A DNA stretch of 64,000 nt from contig DDSV01000058.1 in assembly GCA_002344215.1 (NCBI GenBank), positions 78,157 through 142,156 of the forward strand, written 5' to 3'. Below, piece by piece: positions 46,307 through 55,461 of the stretch. The notes beneath the pieces are model-generated. The model searched no databases and was not told where the DNA came from. It was given only the letters and a program-made list of their open reading frames with translations. The translations under genes were made by a program, and so were the position numbers. Source of the DNA: Akkermansiaceae bacterium UBA2381 (GTDB lineage: Bacteria > Verrucomicrobiota > Verrucomicrobiia > Verrucomicrobiales > DEV007). The number at the start of each line of letters is the position of its first letter. The first letter of the stretch is position 1.

Positions 46307-47019
46307 GGCTTTTGAACAACGAGGGTTTGGTAAGCTTGACGAAGAATGGCGAGATCGGAATCAACAGCGAGGCGGGTAAATCCGCGTTCCGCGTGGCGAG
46401 TGACTTCTGCCGGATCACGCACGAGAATGCCGGCCTCTTTGCCTGCATCCCGTGCCGCAGCGAGAATCTGGTCGAGGCAATGGTCGAAGTCGGACAACTC
46501 GAGCGAACGGGAATGTTCGAGGTCGTGGCGCAGATCGGCGGGACCGACAAACAAGGTCGTGATCCCCTCCACCGCCGCGATTGCCGACGCGGCGGCGACT
46601 CCGGATACGGTCTCGATCTGGGCCATCAAAATCGGACTTTCGTGATGACCACCGAGTCCGTAGCCCGTGGCGCGAACGGTGCGGGAAAACCCCCGTTTGC
46701 CCCTCGGTGCGTGATAAGCGGCACTCACGATAGAGGCGGCGGTTTCTTTAGACTCGACTCGCGGCACCATGATTCCATCCGCGCCCCAGTCGAGAACACG
46801 GGCGATGAGATCGGGATAAGGCGCTCCGACGCGGACGATGCCGAGAGTCGACGTACCTTTCAAGGCACGCAACTGGTCCGGTAAAGTAGCCTCGGAGGCA
46901 CAACCGTGTTCGAGGTCGAGAAGGACCCAGTCGAATCCGGCAAGCCCCGCGAGTTCGGCGATCACCGGAGAGCCGATCGAGAGCCAGGTGCCGAGTTGAA
47001 TAGGGTGATTGGTCTGCAT
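46303..47019 (-). CDS. HpcH/HpaI family aldolase
   Basis: Homology begins at ATG 47019 (MQTNHPIQLGTWLSIGSP), giving 238 residues; the frame runs on to 47151 but without match. Hallmarks are FDWVLLDLEHG, GIMVPRVESKETA, MAQIETVSGVAAA with the metal Glu, and FVGPADLRHDL with the metal Asp. The family does class II retro-aldol cleavage of 2-keto-3-deoxy acids to pyruvate plus an aldehyde. Its stop overlaps the next start (ATGA, 46303-46306) and it starts 7 bases after the kinase. The substrate is probably a ketodeoxy sugar acid, inferred. Confidence 0.93.
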   Translation of the reverse strand: MQTNHPIQLGTWLSIGSPVIAELAGLAGFDWVLLDLEHGCASEATLPDQLRALKGTSTLGIVRVGAPYPDLIARVLDWGADGIMVPRVESKETAASIVSAAYHAPRGKRGFSRTVRATGYGLGGHHESPILMAQIETVSGVAAASAIAAVEGITTLFVGPADLRHDLEHSRSLELSDFDHCLDQILAAARDAGKEAGILVRDPAEVTRHAERGFTRLAVDSDLAILRQAYQTLVVQKP

Positions 47020-47026
47020 AACAAGT

Positions 47027-48133
47027 TCAGGTTCGGTCCGCGATTTGATCCAATAGGTTAAGGGACGCATCCTCACGCAACCCGCGGAGGGCAAGGGCGA
47101 GGCGGTCTTCAGTGAAACGACGAAGGTCAGCACCGGACGCCCCCGAGCCAATCAGAAAAAAGCCCGAGTCCCGGTTGAAATACCCCGCCCCGAGTCGAAT
47201 GACGGCTTTGACGATAATGTTCCGCAGGAGATGCAGCCAGAATCGCCGGAGATGATCCGAAGGAAACTCCCGCTGTGAAGCATACCCCGCAAAAGCCCGT
47301 TCGAGGAATGTCGCATCGTGGAAACAGGCGAGGAGAGACAGGTCATCCATCGGATCCCCTGAGATCGCGTCGTCAAAGTCGATGAAAGCGGCCACCCGAT
47401 CACGGGGACCAAGGACATTCCAGAGGGCCAGGTCCTTGTGAACGAGACAACCCCGCCCGATCTCAAGAAGAGATGAATGTTCGTCGATCGTAGCGACGAT
47501 CTCCGCTCGCTGAGCGTGATCGAGAAATCCCCCGGTAACGAGAGCGGTCAGATGATCGTCCAGCCTGAGGCGGAAGTAGCCGGAATACTCGCCGTGCCAT
47601 CCGTAAAGCCCTCTGCCCTCGCGCCAGACATTTAGATTGTAAGGACCGAAACCGGCGGGACAAATCTCCTGCCACCTGGCGACATTCTCCCCGATCGCAA
47701 AGGCGACCGCATCAGCGTCAAGTGTGCCTGCCTTTTGCCACTGATTCAGATCGGGAAACGGGATGCGCTCAAGCGCCTGCCAGGCGAAGGGCACCCGGGT
47801 CCGGCTCGCGTCACAGCCGAGGACGCGCGGCACCGGCACACCGGTTTTGGCGACTTCGCCAAGGATAGCGGATTCCATCTCCAGATACCCGTCGCCCTCG
47901 GGACCGTTCTCGATTCGGAGAAACACCGGAGCGCCATCGATCTCGGCATTCCAGGTGAGATGATTCCCCTGCCCCGCGGCGGGCGAAAGGGTGAGCGTCT
48001 CCGGGTGGAAATGATCCTCGAGAGCGAAACGGATCGCTGCTTCCGAAACCTCGTCGGCGCGCGGACGCGGGCCGGTGCCGTGAAAGGCAGCGGGACGATC
48101 ACATTTCCAGTAGTAAATATCGCGGCGGCTCAT
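47027..48133 (-). CDS. APH-family small-molecule kinase
   Basis: The frame extends to 48817, but that part is antisense to the transporter gene; ATG 48133 (MSRRDIYYWKC) overlaps the upstream stop by ATGA and is the real start, 368 residues. It has the Brenner motif CLVHKDLALWNVLG and DFG-like AFIDFDDAISGDPMDDLSLL, as in aminoglycoside phosphotransferase-like kinases. Members phosphorylate choline, hydroxy-amino acids, sugars or antibiotics. Lying between a transporter and an aldolase, it probably phosphorylates the incoming catabolite. Confidence 0.88.
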   Translation of the reverse strand: MSRRDIYYWKCDRPAAFHGTGPRPRADEVSEAAIRFALEDHFHPETLTLSPAAGQGNHLTWNAEIDGAPVFLRIENGPEGDGYLEMESAILGEVAKTGVPVPRVLGCDASRTRVPFAWQALERIPFPDLNQWQKAGTLDADAVAFAIGENVARWQEICPAGFGPYNLNVWREGRGLYGWHGEYSGYFRLRLDDHLTALVTGGFLDHAQRAEIVATIDEHSSLLEIGRGCLVHKDLALWNVLGPRDRVAAFIDFDDAISGDPMDDLSLLACFHDATFLERAFAGYASQREFPSDHLRRFWLHLLRNIIVKAVIRLGAGYFNRDSGFFLIGSGASGADLRRFTEDRLALALRGLREDASLNLLDQIADRT

Positions 48134-49059
48134 TCGGTGTTTCGTCTCTTCCACCACGCCGCGACGAGGCCTCCGATGATGTTTTGCATGACTCCGCTGA
48201 AGACTCCGGCGGCGGCGGCGAGCGGCATGGCCGCGAAATGTTGTTTGGCGAGGGCGGCGGCCATTCCTCCGTTCTGCATGCCGACTTCGATGCTGACGGT
48301 GCGGGCGATGGAGTCGGGGTAACGAAAGAGCTTTGTAATCGCATATCCCAGCGAAAAGCCGAAGAGATGCAGAAGGGTCGCAGCAAGAGCGAGCTTTCCA
48401 AAGTTCGCCTCGATGGCTTCGGCGCTGGCGGCGACGATGCCTCCGGTGACGAGGGTGAAGGCGAGCACCGCGACGGTCGGGCCGCAGGCACCGATACGGT
48501 CCGCTGTTTTGGGAAGGAGCCAACGAATCAGCACCCCGAGCGTTACCGGGGCAACGGTGAGTTGCAACGCGGACAGGCACATGCCCAGGACATCCACCGG
48601 AACCCGGCTTCCCGCGAGCACACTCGTCCAGAAGGGAGTGAAGAAAAAGGCGAGGATCGTGGAGCACAATGTCAGGATGACGGAGAGGGCCACGTTCGCC
48701 CGGGCGAGATAGCTGATCATGTTCGACGCCATGCCTCCCGGGCAACTCGCGACCAGAATGATGCCCACGGCAAGTCCCGTCTCGAGTTGCAGGAGCGTGG
48801 CCACGAGCCAGCCACAAAGCGGCATGATCGTGTATTGAGCCCCGAATCCCAGTGCGACCGCACCGGGCATTCGCCGGATCGCGCGAAAATCATCCAGGCT
48901 GAGAGTCAGCCCCATCCCGAGCATGGAAGCCGCAAGCGCCCAGAAGATCCACGGTTTGTCGAACCACAGCATCGTCTGCGGCCAGAAAAAGGCGACCGTC
49001 GCGAGGCTGACGAGCCAGACGGGATAGAGGTTGTTGAACCAGTCAAAAAAGCGTTTCAT
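48130..49059 (-). CDS. BASS-family transporter (bile acid:Na+ symporter type)
   Basis: A 309-residue integral membrane protein with about 9-10 helices. The family motif ILVASCPGGMASNMISYLARANVALSV and the GMQNGGMAAALAKQHFA segment are clear. BASS members carry bile acids, pyruvate, pantothenate and other organic acids with Na+. In this operon it probably imports a carboxylated sugar product. Its stop overlaps the kinase start by ATGA, and it lies 12 bases after the 1462-residue gene. Confidence 0.93.
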   Translation of the reverse strand: MKRFFDWFNNLYPVWLVSLATVAFFWPQTMLWFDKPWIFWALAASMLGMGLTLSLDDFRAIRRMPGAVALGFGAQYTIMPLCGWLVATLLQLETGLAVGIILVASCPGGMASNMISYLARANVALSVILTLCSTILAFFFTPFWTSVLAGSRVPVDVLGMCLSALQLTVAPVTLGVLIRWLLPKTADRIGACGPTVAVLAFTLVTGGIVAASAEAIEANFGKLALAATLLHLFGFSLGYAITKLFRYPDSIARTVSIEVGMQNGGMAAALAKQHFAAMPLAAAAGVFSGVMQNIIGGLVAAWWKRRNTE

Positions 49060-49071
49060 CGCGGAAGTGAA

Positions 49072-52000
49072 TCAGTTCGGGTTGGCGGAGTCGATCCCGA
49101 CTTTCCATACGTCGTATTCTTCCGCAGTCAGATTGGGATGCGTCGCCTGATTCGCGACCTTCCCGAGAACACTGCCCTTCGCGACGATCTTCCCCGCCTT
49201 GATGTCCGCCTCGGTGATGCGGTGATAGGAAACGATCTTTGCTCCGTGACGCTCGAAGTCGTGAACGATGTGGAGGACACCGTCCTTGTCCTGCGCCGCA
49301 TCGGGATAGGAGGTGGCGCGTTCGTCGAGGAGGATCTGATAGGGCCAGGTCGCGCCGTCGTCTTCGGAGAGGTAGGCGGTCATGTGCGTCCGCTCCGAGG
49401 GCTGGTCAATGGTCGCGCCGTTTTTGATAAGGAGGATGTTTCCGGATGCCAGACGCTGAAAGAAGGTGCGCGACGAAGGCCCCGCGATTCCTTTTGCGGG
49501 AGCCATCTCCGTCCAGGTTTTGCCCTGGTCTTTCGAGAACGCTTCGCCGACTCCGTAGTTGGTTCGGCCAAGCATCCAGAGGGTGCCGTCCTTCTTCTCG
49601 ACGATCATGTGCTCCTGAAAGGTCTTGTCTTTTTCGGGAATGAGCGACTGGCCGAGATAGCTGAGCGTCTTTCCCGCATCCTCCGAGACGAAGATATTGG
49701 CGTGATTGAGTTCCGGCTTGGGGTGAATGAACGCCGGATCCATCGGCGCGCCTTTCGCGTAGCGACCGCGCCAGCATTTCGGTCCCATGTGCTCGATGAG
49801 ATAGAGCCATTTCCCGTCCTTCGTGACGAAAGGTTTATTCTTCGTGTAACCGTCGCAAAGGCGGACCGGTTCGCTCCACTTCGTGTTTTCTTCGTCGCCG
49901 TTCTCCGCGGTCATCGTCCAGAGCCCTCCGCGTCCGTCCCAGAAGCCGTAGACCTGGCCAAACATCAGGGTGACCTTGCCATTCGGATCGGTCCAGATGC
50001 CGGGATCATTCGTCCGCACGGGGCCATCAATGTCCACGGCGAGGACGGGCTTGCTCCAGCTTTCGCCCTTGTCACCGCTCGTCACGACAACGGTGCAGTT
50101 GTCTTCATCTTCGCCGATGTCGCCGGTTTTGAAGGTGACCCAAAGCCGTCCGCCTTGCGAAACGGTGATGCCGGGACCGCAAAGGAACATGCGATTTTCG
50201 TCGAGGTATCGCTTCGGAACCGGAGCGGTGTGGACGTGAGGCGGCAGAAGCGAATCTGTGCGCTCTTTCTCTTCACCGGGGACCGTATCCTTTAATCCAG
50301 CGTAATCCGGACCACCTGCGCCGAGGTAACCGCCGCTGGCTCCACCGGGATCGTTGGAGACCCAGAAGGCATAGAGCGCTCCCTCTTCGAGATGAAAACG
50401 GAATCGCACCGGCGTGCCTGCAAGATTAGCGAGACCGGGCAACGCGATCGGCTGTTTGGTGGAGTCGACCGCGAGTGTCCCGGAAGCGGCGAGCACCGCT
50501 CCTGCCGCGTCGAGCACCTCGACCCGGAGTTTGGCGACGGCATTCACAAAGAGATGCTGACCGGAAAACTCCACCGGCCGCGTCATCAGGGTGCCGTTGC
50601 CTTCCATCGAGGCAAAACCATCCCTCCGCAGACTCGCCAGTCCGATCGAGGCGCCGTTGTACATTCCCCGCGTGCCATCTGACTCGATCCCGGAATAAGC
50701 GCAGTAGGGAAAAACGAGTCTGTCCTCGAGCACGACCATCACCCCCGTCGTTGTGTGCAGGTAGGCCCGATCCCAGGCCCCCTCTTTGCGCTCACCGCGA
50801 ATGAACCCACTCCGGTCGGGACGGTCCCAATGGAAACCGTCACGGCTGAAACCGAGTTCGAGATCGGTCAGCTTGGGAAAATTGCCCTCATCGCAGATGC
50901 GGTTGTCCGGTCCTCGATGGATCTGATGCATCCCGATCATGACGCTCTCGTAGGCAACCGCCGCGAGACTGTAGAGCTGGGGCACCTCGCCTCCGCCGGG
51001 ATAGGCAGTCGCGGGTTCGGGCAGGTCGAGACGATCGGCATTGGTCCAGTAGACAGCGTCGCTCCAGTCCGCGCCGTCGAGGAAGTTTTTGCTCTCGACG
51101 TAATAACGACTCCGTCCGCGCGGGCTGTCCTGCTTGATGCTCTGGATCCAGCGCTGACTAAAAGGATTGTAAAAAATCGAGCCGTAGTCAGCGGCGGGAG
51201 TGGAGCACGGAACGGGTTTCGACCAGCTGATCCCGTCGGAGACTTGGAGGCTGTGGGTCAGGCCGGGCACCTGCTGATCCTTCGGCACATGAGACCAGCA
51301 GGTCAGGTATTTGATACGTTCCTTCGGATTGGTGGCGTGGATGTCATACCAGAGCGCGTTGTCCGTACCCGCGGTTCTGCCCTCGCCAGCACCCCACGCC
51401 GCACCCTCCGGAAGCATCTCGCCCCTGCGCGTCCAGGTTTTCAAATCGGGACTCGTCGCCATCGCGAGCGGACCGCGCCAGCCGGCCGTGTAGAACATTT
51501 TAAAAAGCGCCTCCGCCGGATCGTAGAAGACACCGCCCTGACCGAGATACACCACTTCGTTGCTTTTGATTTCCTCATCCGTTTCAGGACGGAAAACAGG
51601 ATTCCCCGGATCCTTTTCGGCCTGATGAAAGACACGCTTCAGGTCAGTCGATTCGATCAAAAAATCATCAACAAAAAGCTGCCGCCCCACATCGATGGGG
51701 ACGACCCTCGGCGGATGCTCGAGATACGGTACCGGCATCGGTTCGGCGGACTTCGGATCGAGATGTTGCGGCGGCCAGACTTCGGGCAGGACGATGCCAT
51801 TGTAGAGCGCTTCCCCCGCATTCTCGTTCCACGGCTTCGGCGGCGCGGGACGGTGCTCCCCGATCTCCGTCCCCTCGCCCGTCACGAGAAAGACGAGCTT
51901 CTTGAAACGCAGGCGGTCCCCTGCCGCGACCTGCTTCTGATAGAGGCTGACGCGGTTGATATCGCCCGGGAAAAACTGCGTCTCGGGCACATCCACCTTT

Positions 52001-53460
52001 TCGAAACCGGCCGTCTTCAGAGGCTCCTCCTGACTCGCGGCCTTCGGACGGATCGTCGGCGTCAGCGCGTAGAGCAGCCCCGACTTCGTCACGGTCACCT
52101 CGGTGCGCTCGATGCTGGAGCGGAGAAAGGATTTGCCCATCACCGCTTCGGGCGCTTCCTCGAGAACATATTCCCGGTCGGTGAAAAGCTTCACCCCGGT
52201 CTTCATGATCGCGGGTTCCACCGGAGGCGCCGGAATGGGCTTGCGTGTTTTCCCCGACTGATCGGCGAACTCGCCGACCGCCTCCAGTTTGCCGAAGACG
52301 ATGCGCTCCTTGCGACTCGCCGACATGTCGCCCTGGGTCGCACAAAGCCAGATCGTTCCCTCGTGTTCGCGGAAGGTCGGGTATTGAAAAGACTTCATTG
52401 ATTCAAAGCGATACTTCCGCTCCCAGGTCTTACCGTCGCGGGAAATATCGACATTGAAAACGCTGCGACTCACTCCATGGATCTGCGTCGCCTCCTGCCA
52501 ACCGAGGTAATAGAGATCGCCGAACTTGTCGAAGGTCGGCTTTGAATTACCGCCATTCTGAACAAAGGGCATCTCTCGTCCTGCGCTCCAGGCACGTCCG
52601 TCGGCGCTCGTCGTAAAATGATAATTACCGGAGTCATTGCGGCAGATCGCCATCCAGGTGCCGTCGGGGAGACGATTCACCGCCGATTCGCTGAGCTGCT
52701 GCGCCTGAGGTTCATTGTAATGACCGAGGATCTCGAAGGTCGCAAGATCGTCGTGAACGAGGGCGAGGGCATTCTGTTTACCGGTGAAGTTGTTGATCGC
52801 GACGTAGAGTTTGCCGTCAAATCGCTTGAACGAATCAAAGAGGAAAAACGAAGAGTCCACCGCCGCTTTGGTGAATCCCTGCGCTGCCGCGTCGGCGTGG
52901 AAATACTGCGGCTGGAAGTCGACGGTGCCCGCCGCCGTTTTCAGTTTCGCCCGATGGATCGTTGTAGCAAAAACGCCCGAAGCGAGATCAAAATCGCGAT
53001 ACCACATCTGCGACTGCCGTTTACCCGGATCTTCACTTGTGAAGTAACAGCGCAGAGTTTTTTCGTCTTTCTGAAGGATGCGCGGCACAAAACACGCCCC
53101 AATCGGAAGCGTCTCGTTTTCAAACACCTGCTCGCCCTTTGCGATGGGGATCACGACCTCCAACTCGAGAGGCTCGCCCTGAAGAGGGTTTAGTCTGACA
53201 ACAGACAGGGTTGCATAGATCTCCGGCCAACCCGCCGACTCACCCGAACGAACATCGTTGACCTCGGCAACGACATAAGCCCGGTCGCCGACGATGGCCA
53301 TTTCGGCATCGTGTGCGCCCTTTACCTGAGGGGCAGTGACGGTGATGAGGCGCTCCATCACGAGGTCGCCGGCGAGTGCGGGATCCCATTCGGCGGGGAC
53401 GAGCGGCGCGGCGAAGGCCGGGGAGGTCAGGGCAACAAGGGCGGAGAGCAACGCTTTCAT
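49072..53460 (-). CDS. 1462-residue exported protein with three propeller modules
   Basis: ATG 53460 (MKALLSALVALTSPAFAAP, a signal peptide) is preferred over 53478. Three modules follow. The first (about 25-410) is sialidase-like, with EPQAQQLSESAVNRLPDG. The middle (about 590-1080) is of GH32/43-like type, opening VGRQLFVDDFLIESTDLKRVFHQAE, the standard start in PVC proteins of this sort. The last (about 1100-1462) is a BNR propeller with TSGDKGESWSKP, SKDQGKTWTEM and SEDDGATWPYQ, related to the 652-residue protein. It heads the operon and faces the LacI gene. Size and triple layout are unusual. Confidence 0.85.
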   Translation of the reverse strand: MKALLSALVALTSPAFAAPLVPAEWDPALAGDLVMERLITVTAPQVKGAHDAEMAIVGDRAYVVAEVNDVRSGESAGWPEIYATLSVVRLNPLQGEPLELEVVIPIAKGEQVFENETLPIGACFVPRILQKDEKTLRCYFTSEDPGKRQSQMWYRDFDLASGVFATTIHRAKLKTAAGTVDFQPQYFHADAAAQGFTKAAVDSSFFLFDSFKRFDGKLYVAINNFTGKQNALALVHDDLATFEILGHYNEPQAQQLSESAVNRLPDGTWMAICRNDSGNYHFTTSADGRAWSAGREMPFVQNGGNSKPTFDKFGDLYYLGWQEATQIHGVSRSVFNVDISRDGKTWERKYRFESMKSFQYPTFREHEGTIWLCATQGDMSASRKERIVFGKLEAVGEFADQSGKTRKPIPAPPVEPAIMKTGVKLFTDREYVLEEAPEAVMGKSFLRSSIERTEVTVTKSGLLYALTPTIRPKAASQEEPLKTAGFEKVDVPETQFFPGDINRVSLYQKQVAAGDRLRFKKLVFLVTGEGTEIGEHRPAPPKPWNENAGEALYNGIVLPEVWPPQHLDPKSAEPMPVPYLEHPPRVVPIDVGRQLFVDDFLIESTDLKRVFHQAEKDPGNPVFRPETDEEIKSNEVVYLGQGGVFYDPAEALFKMFYTAGWRGPLAMATSPDLKTWTRRGEMLPEGAAWGAGEGRTAGTDNALWYDIHATNPKERIKYLTCWSHVPKDQQVPGLTHSLQVSDGISWSKPVPCSTPAADYGSIFYNPFSQRWIQSIKQDSPRGRSRYYVESKNFLDGADWSDAVYWTNADRLDLPEPATAYPGGGEVPQLYSLAAVAYESVMIGMHQIHRGPDNRICDEGNFPKLTDLELGFSRDGFHWDRPDRSGFIRGERKEGAWDRAYLHTTTGVMVVLEDRLVFPYCAYSGIESDGTRGMYNGASIGLASLRRDGFASMEGNGTLMTRPVEFSGQHLFVNAVAKLRVEVLDAAGAVLAASGTLAVDSTKQPIALPGLANLAGTPVRFRFHLEEGALYAFWVSNDPGGASGGYLGAGGPDYAGLKDTVPGEEKERTDSLLPPHVHTAPVPKRYLDENRMFLCGPGITVSQGGRLWVTFKTGDIGEDEDNCTVVVTSGDKGESWSKPVLAVDIDGPVRTNDPGIWTDPNGKVTLMFGQVYGFWDGRGGLWTMTAENGDEENTKWSEPVRLCDGYTKNKPFVTKDGKWLYLIEHMGPKCWRGRYAKGAPMDPAFIHPKPELNHANIFVSEDAGKTLSYLGQSLIPEKDKTFQEHMIVEKKDGTLWMLGRTNYGVGEAFSKDQGKTWTEMAPAKGIAGPSSRTFFQRLASGNILLIKNGATIDQPSERTHMTAYLSEDDGATWPYQILLDERATSYPDAAQDKDGVLHIVHDFERHGAKIVSYHRITEADIKAGKIVAKGSVLGKVANQATHPNLTAEEYDVWKVGIDSANPN

Positions 53461-53514
53461 ACGAGGGTCTGAGAGCATAGCCGGATCGCCCCTCCTGCGG
53501 GAAGGGCGGAAATC

Positions 53515-54579
53515 GTGAAAGATGGTGTTATGTTAACATCAATGCCTTCCAGTTCACCCGTCACCCTCCACGATCTCGCCCGCACCGCCGGGGTCTCCGT
53601 CATGACCGTCTCGCGCGCCCTCCGCGGTGAGGCGCGGGTTGCGGCCGCGACGCGTGAGCGGATCCTCGTGTTGGCGAAGTCGATGGGTTACCGACCCGAT
53701 CCCGATCTCACCAGGCTGATGCAGCGGGTGCGTTCACGGAAGACGGTGAAGTTCCGCTCCGTTATTGCCGTGATCCGTGAGTGGGTGCCCGGAGATGATC
53801 TGCTCAGCACCTCCTACCAATACGTGCCGCTCGATCCCATCCGGGAACGGGCCCGTGGTCATGGCTATGAGGTCGAGGAGTTCTGGCTGGGACGCGACGG
53901 GCTGACTCCAAAGAAACTCGGCAAGGTCCTCCACGCCCGCGGAATCGAAGCGGTGATCGTGTCCCCGCAAAGCACGCGTCTGCTCTGCGCCGAGGTCGAT
54001 TATGCGCCCTTCGCCGCCGTCACCTTCGGCTACGCGATGCGCGAGCCGGCCCTGCACATGTGCGCGGGGAACATGACACTCGGCATCCAAACCGCGGCGG
54101 AGGAGCTGAGCGCCCTCGGTTACCGCCGTATCGGGGTCGCGGTGACCCAGTGGATTGTAAATCGTTCCCAGTTCGGCTATAGCGGTGGCTTTTTCCACTT
54201 TCAACAGAGCCTCCCGGCCGAAAATCGCATTCCCCTCCTCCTCCTGCCCCACAACCGGATCGAGCGGGGCTTCGCGGCCTTTTCCGAATGGATGAAAGAG
54301 AACCGGCCCGACGTTCTCATTTCTTTCGACACCCATGTGCCGGAGTGGCTTGCCCGGCTTGGCCTGCGGGTGCCGGAAGACATCGGTTTTGTCGTCCACG
54401 ATTGGACGCCCTCCATGACCACCTACGCCGGGATCTACCAGCGCCGCGACCACCTAGCCGCCGCCGCCGTCGATCTGATCGTCACCCAACTCTCCCAGCA
54501 CGAACGCGGCGTGCCCACCGTAGCCCGCCAAATCATGATTCCTCCCCAGTGGAAACTTGGACCGAGTGTAAAATCGTAG
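53515..54579 (+). CDS. LacI family transcriptional regulator
   Basis: A 354-residue regulator. GTG 53515 has AGGG eight bases upstream and is chosen; ATG 53530 or 53542 are possible. The HTH and hinge are VTLHDLARTAGVSVMTVSRALRGEARV...GYRPDP, and residues about 75-350 form the effector-binding domain (GYRRIGVAVTQW, DIGFVVHDWTPSMTTY). The start lies 54 bases from the divergent operon start at 53460, so it most likely controls that operon in response to an intermediate. A 10-base palindrome lies at 53530-53539. The RPDPDLTRLMQRVRSR linker is common in verrucomicrobial LacI proteins. Confidence 0.93.
   Translation: MKDGVMLTSMPSSSPVTLHDLARTAGVSVMTVSRALRGEARVAAATRERILVLAKSMGYRPDPDLTRLMQRVRSRKTVKFRSVIAVIREWVPGDDLLSTSYQYVPLDPIRERARGHGYEVEEFWLGRDGLTPKKLGKVLHARGIEAVIVSPQSTRLLCAEVDYAPFAAVTFGYAMREPALHMCAGNMTLGIQTAAEELSALGYRRIGVAVTQWIVNRSQFGYSGGFFHFQQSLPAENRIPLLLLPHNRIERGFAAFSEWMKENRPDVLISFDTHVPEWLARLGLRVPEDIGFVVHDWTPSMTTYAGIYQRRDHLAAAAVDLIVTQLSQHERGVPTVARQIMIPPQWKLGPSVKS
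53530..53539. promoter_or_regulatory. Palindrome at LacI start, possible operator
   Basis: ATGTTAACAT is a perfect 10-base palindrome at the 5' end of the LacI-type gene. It would lie in the leader if translation starts at 53542, or in the first codons if it starts at 53515. Position fits autoregulation, but it is short and may be chance. Confidence 0.3.
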
Positions 54580-54595
54580 GGAAAATGGGAAACTC

Positions 54596-54624
54596 TTGCA
54601 AATCATCAGTATTTATGGTATTTA
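54596..54624 (+). promoter_or_regulatory. Probable sigma70-type promoter of the NlpC/P60 gene
   Basis: TTGCAA (54596-54601) and TATTTA (54619-54624) are separated by 17 bases within a very AT-rich stretch, about 27 bases before the ATG at 54652. The surrounding region to 54640 is far lower in G+C than its neighbours. Confidence 0.45.
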
Positions 54625-54651
54625 TTATTTTTAATAAATCCCGTTCTCTAG

Positions 54652-55461
54652 ATGAGACCGTTTTACCGCCTTCTTCCCATCGCGTCCCTGTTCACCTTTG
54701 CCGCTATTTCGCCGGCTCAGGGTCAGCTTTTCAAAAAGCGACACGCGGCACCGGTTCCTTCGCCTCCTCCAATGCAGCAGGTGGCCTTATACCAGTCTTC
54801 GAATCCCTACATCAATCCGGGCCCTTCCTTGCTGGCTGAGCCGCTCCCTGAGACGGTGGTCTATCGCCAACCCCTTTACACCCCTCCTTCCTATTCGCTT
54901 CCTTTTGAGGGCTATCGATACCGACGGAGCGAGGATAATTCTCGAGTTTCCTTTTTTGGCCCGAGCAAACCTTCCGATGAGATGCTCGAATTACTGTCAG
55001 TCATTCGAGCCCGAGCCGAACACATCTCGAAGTTCCACCTTCCCTATGTCTTCGGCGGAGATCACCCGAGTGACGGCGGACTCGACTGCTCCGGAGTCTT
55101 GAAGTTTATGCTCGGTGATATCGGGTTTAGTGACATGCCTCGAACCAGCTATCATCAATATGACTGGCTTCGCAAAGCCCGAACCCTCCGCCACAGCAAG
55201 TCCATTCCCGAACAGATGGGTGGAAGAAAAGGCATCAAACCAGGCGACCTCATTTTCTGGGGCGGCACCTACGATTCCGGGCACAAGGTCTCCCACGTCA
55301 TGATCTATCTCGGCCAGGGAGGTGACGGTACTCACTATATGTTCGGCGCCCGGGGCAAAAAGATGCAGGGCCTGAATGGCAGCGGCGTGGATATTTTCAA
55401 GCTGGAGTCAGGATACCAGAAGAGCCTCATCGGATTTGGATCGCTGCCGGGTGTCTCCTAA
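54652..55461 (+). CDS. NlpC/P60 family cell-wall hydrolase
   Basis: A 269-residue exported protein. Signal MRPFYRLLPIASLFTFAAISPAQG is followed by a Pro-rich linker (about 30-90). The C-terminal NlpC/P60-like domain has PYVFGGDHPSDGGLDCSG with the catalytic Cys, and KVSHVMIYLG with the catalytic His. GDLIFWGGTYDSG is usual for the fold. Probably cleaves D-Glu-diaminopimelate peptide bonds in peptidoglycan. An unusual repeat hairpin follows its stop directly. Confidence 0.88.
   Translation: MRPFYRLLPIASLFTFAAISPAQGQLFKKRHAAPVPSPPPMQQVALYQSSNPYINPGPSLLAEPLPETVVYRQPLYTPPSYSLPFEGYRYRRSEDNSRVSFFGPSKPSDEMLELLSVIRARAEHISKFHLPYVFGGDHPSDGGLDCSGVLKFMLGDIGFSDMPRTSYHQYDWLRKARTLRHSKSIPEQMGGRKGIKPGDLIFWGGTYDSGHKVSHVMIYLGQGGDGTHYMFGARGKKMQGLNGSGVDIFKLESGYQKSLIGFGSLPGVS

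Noticed and set aside
48134..48817. N-terminal extension of the kinase frame
   Set aside because: Very Arg/His-rich and overlaps the transporter gene in another frame; ATG 48133 has the ATGA coupling.
48184..50295. 703-codon plus-strand ORF
   Set aside because: Antisense to the BASS transporter and the 1462-residue protein, both of which have clear motifs. Composition is Arg/Glu/Gly-rich as expected for an antisense shadow.
50292..50543. Small minus-strand ORF
   Set aside because: Out-of-frame part of the large propeller gene.
50755..52401. 548-codon plus-strand ORF
   Set aside because: Antisense shadow of the 1462-residue protein; no motif.
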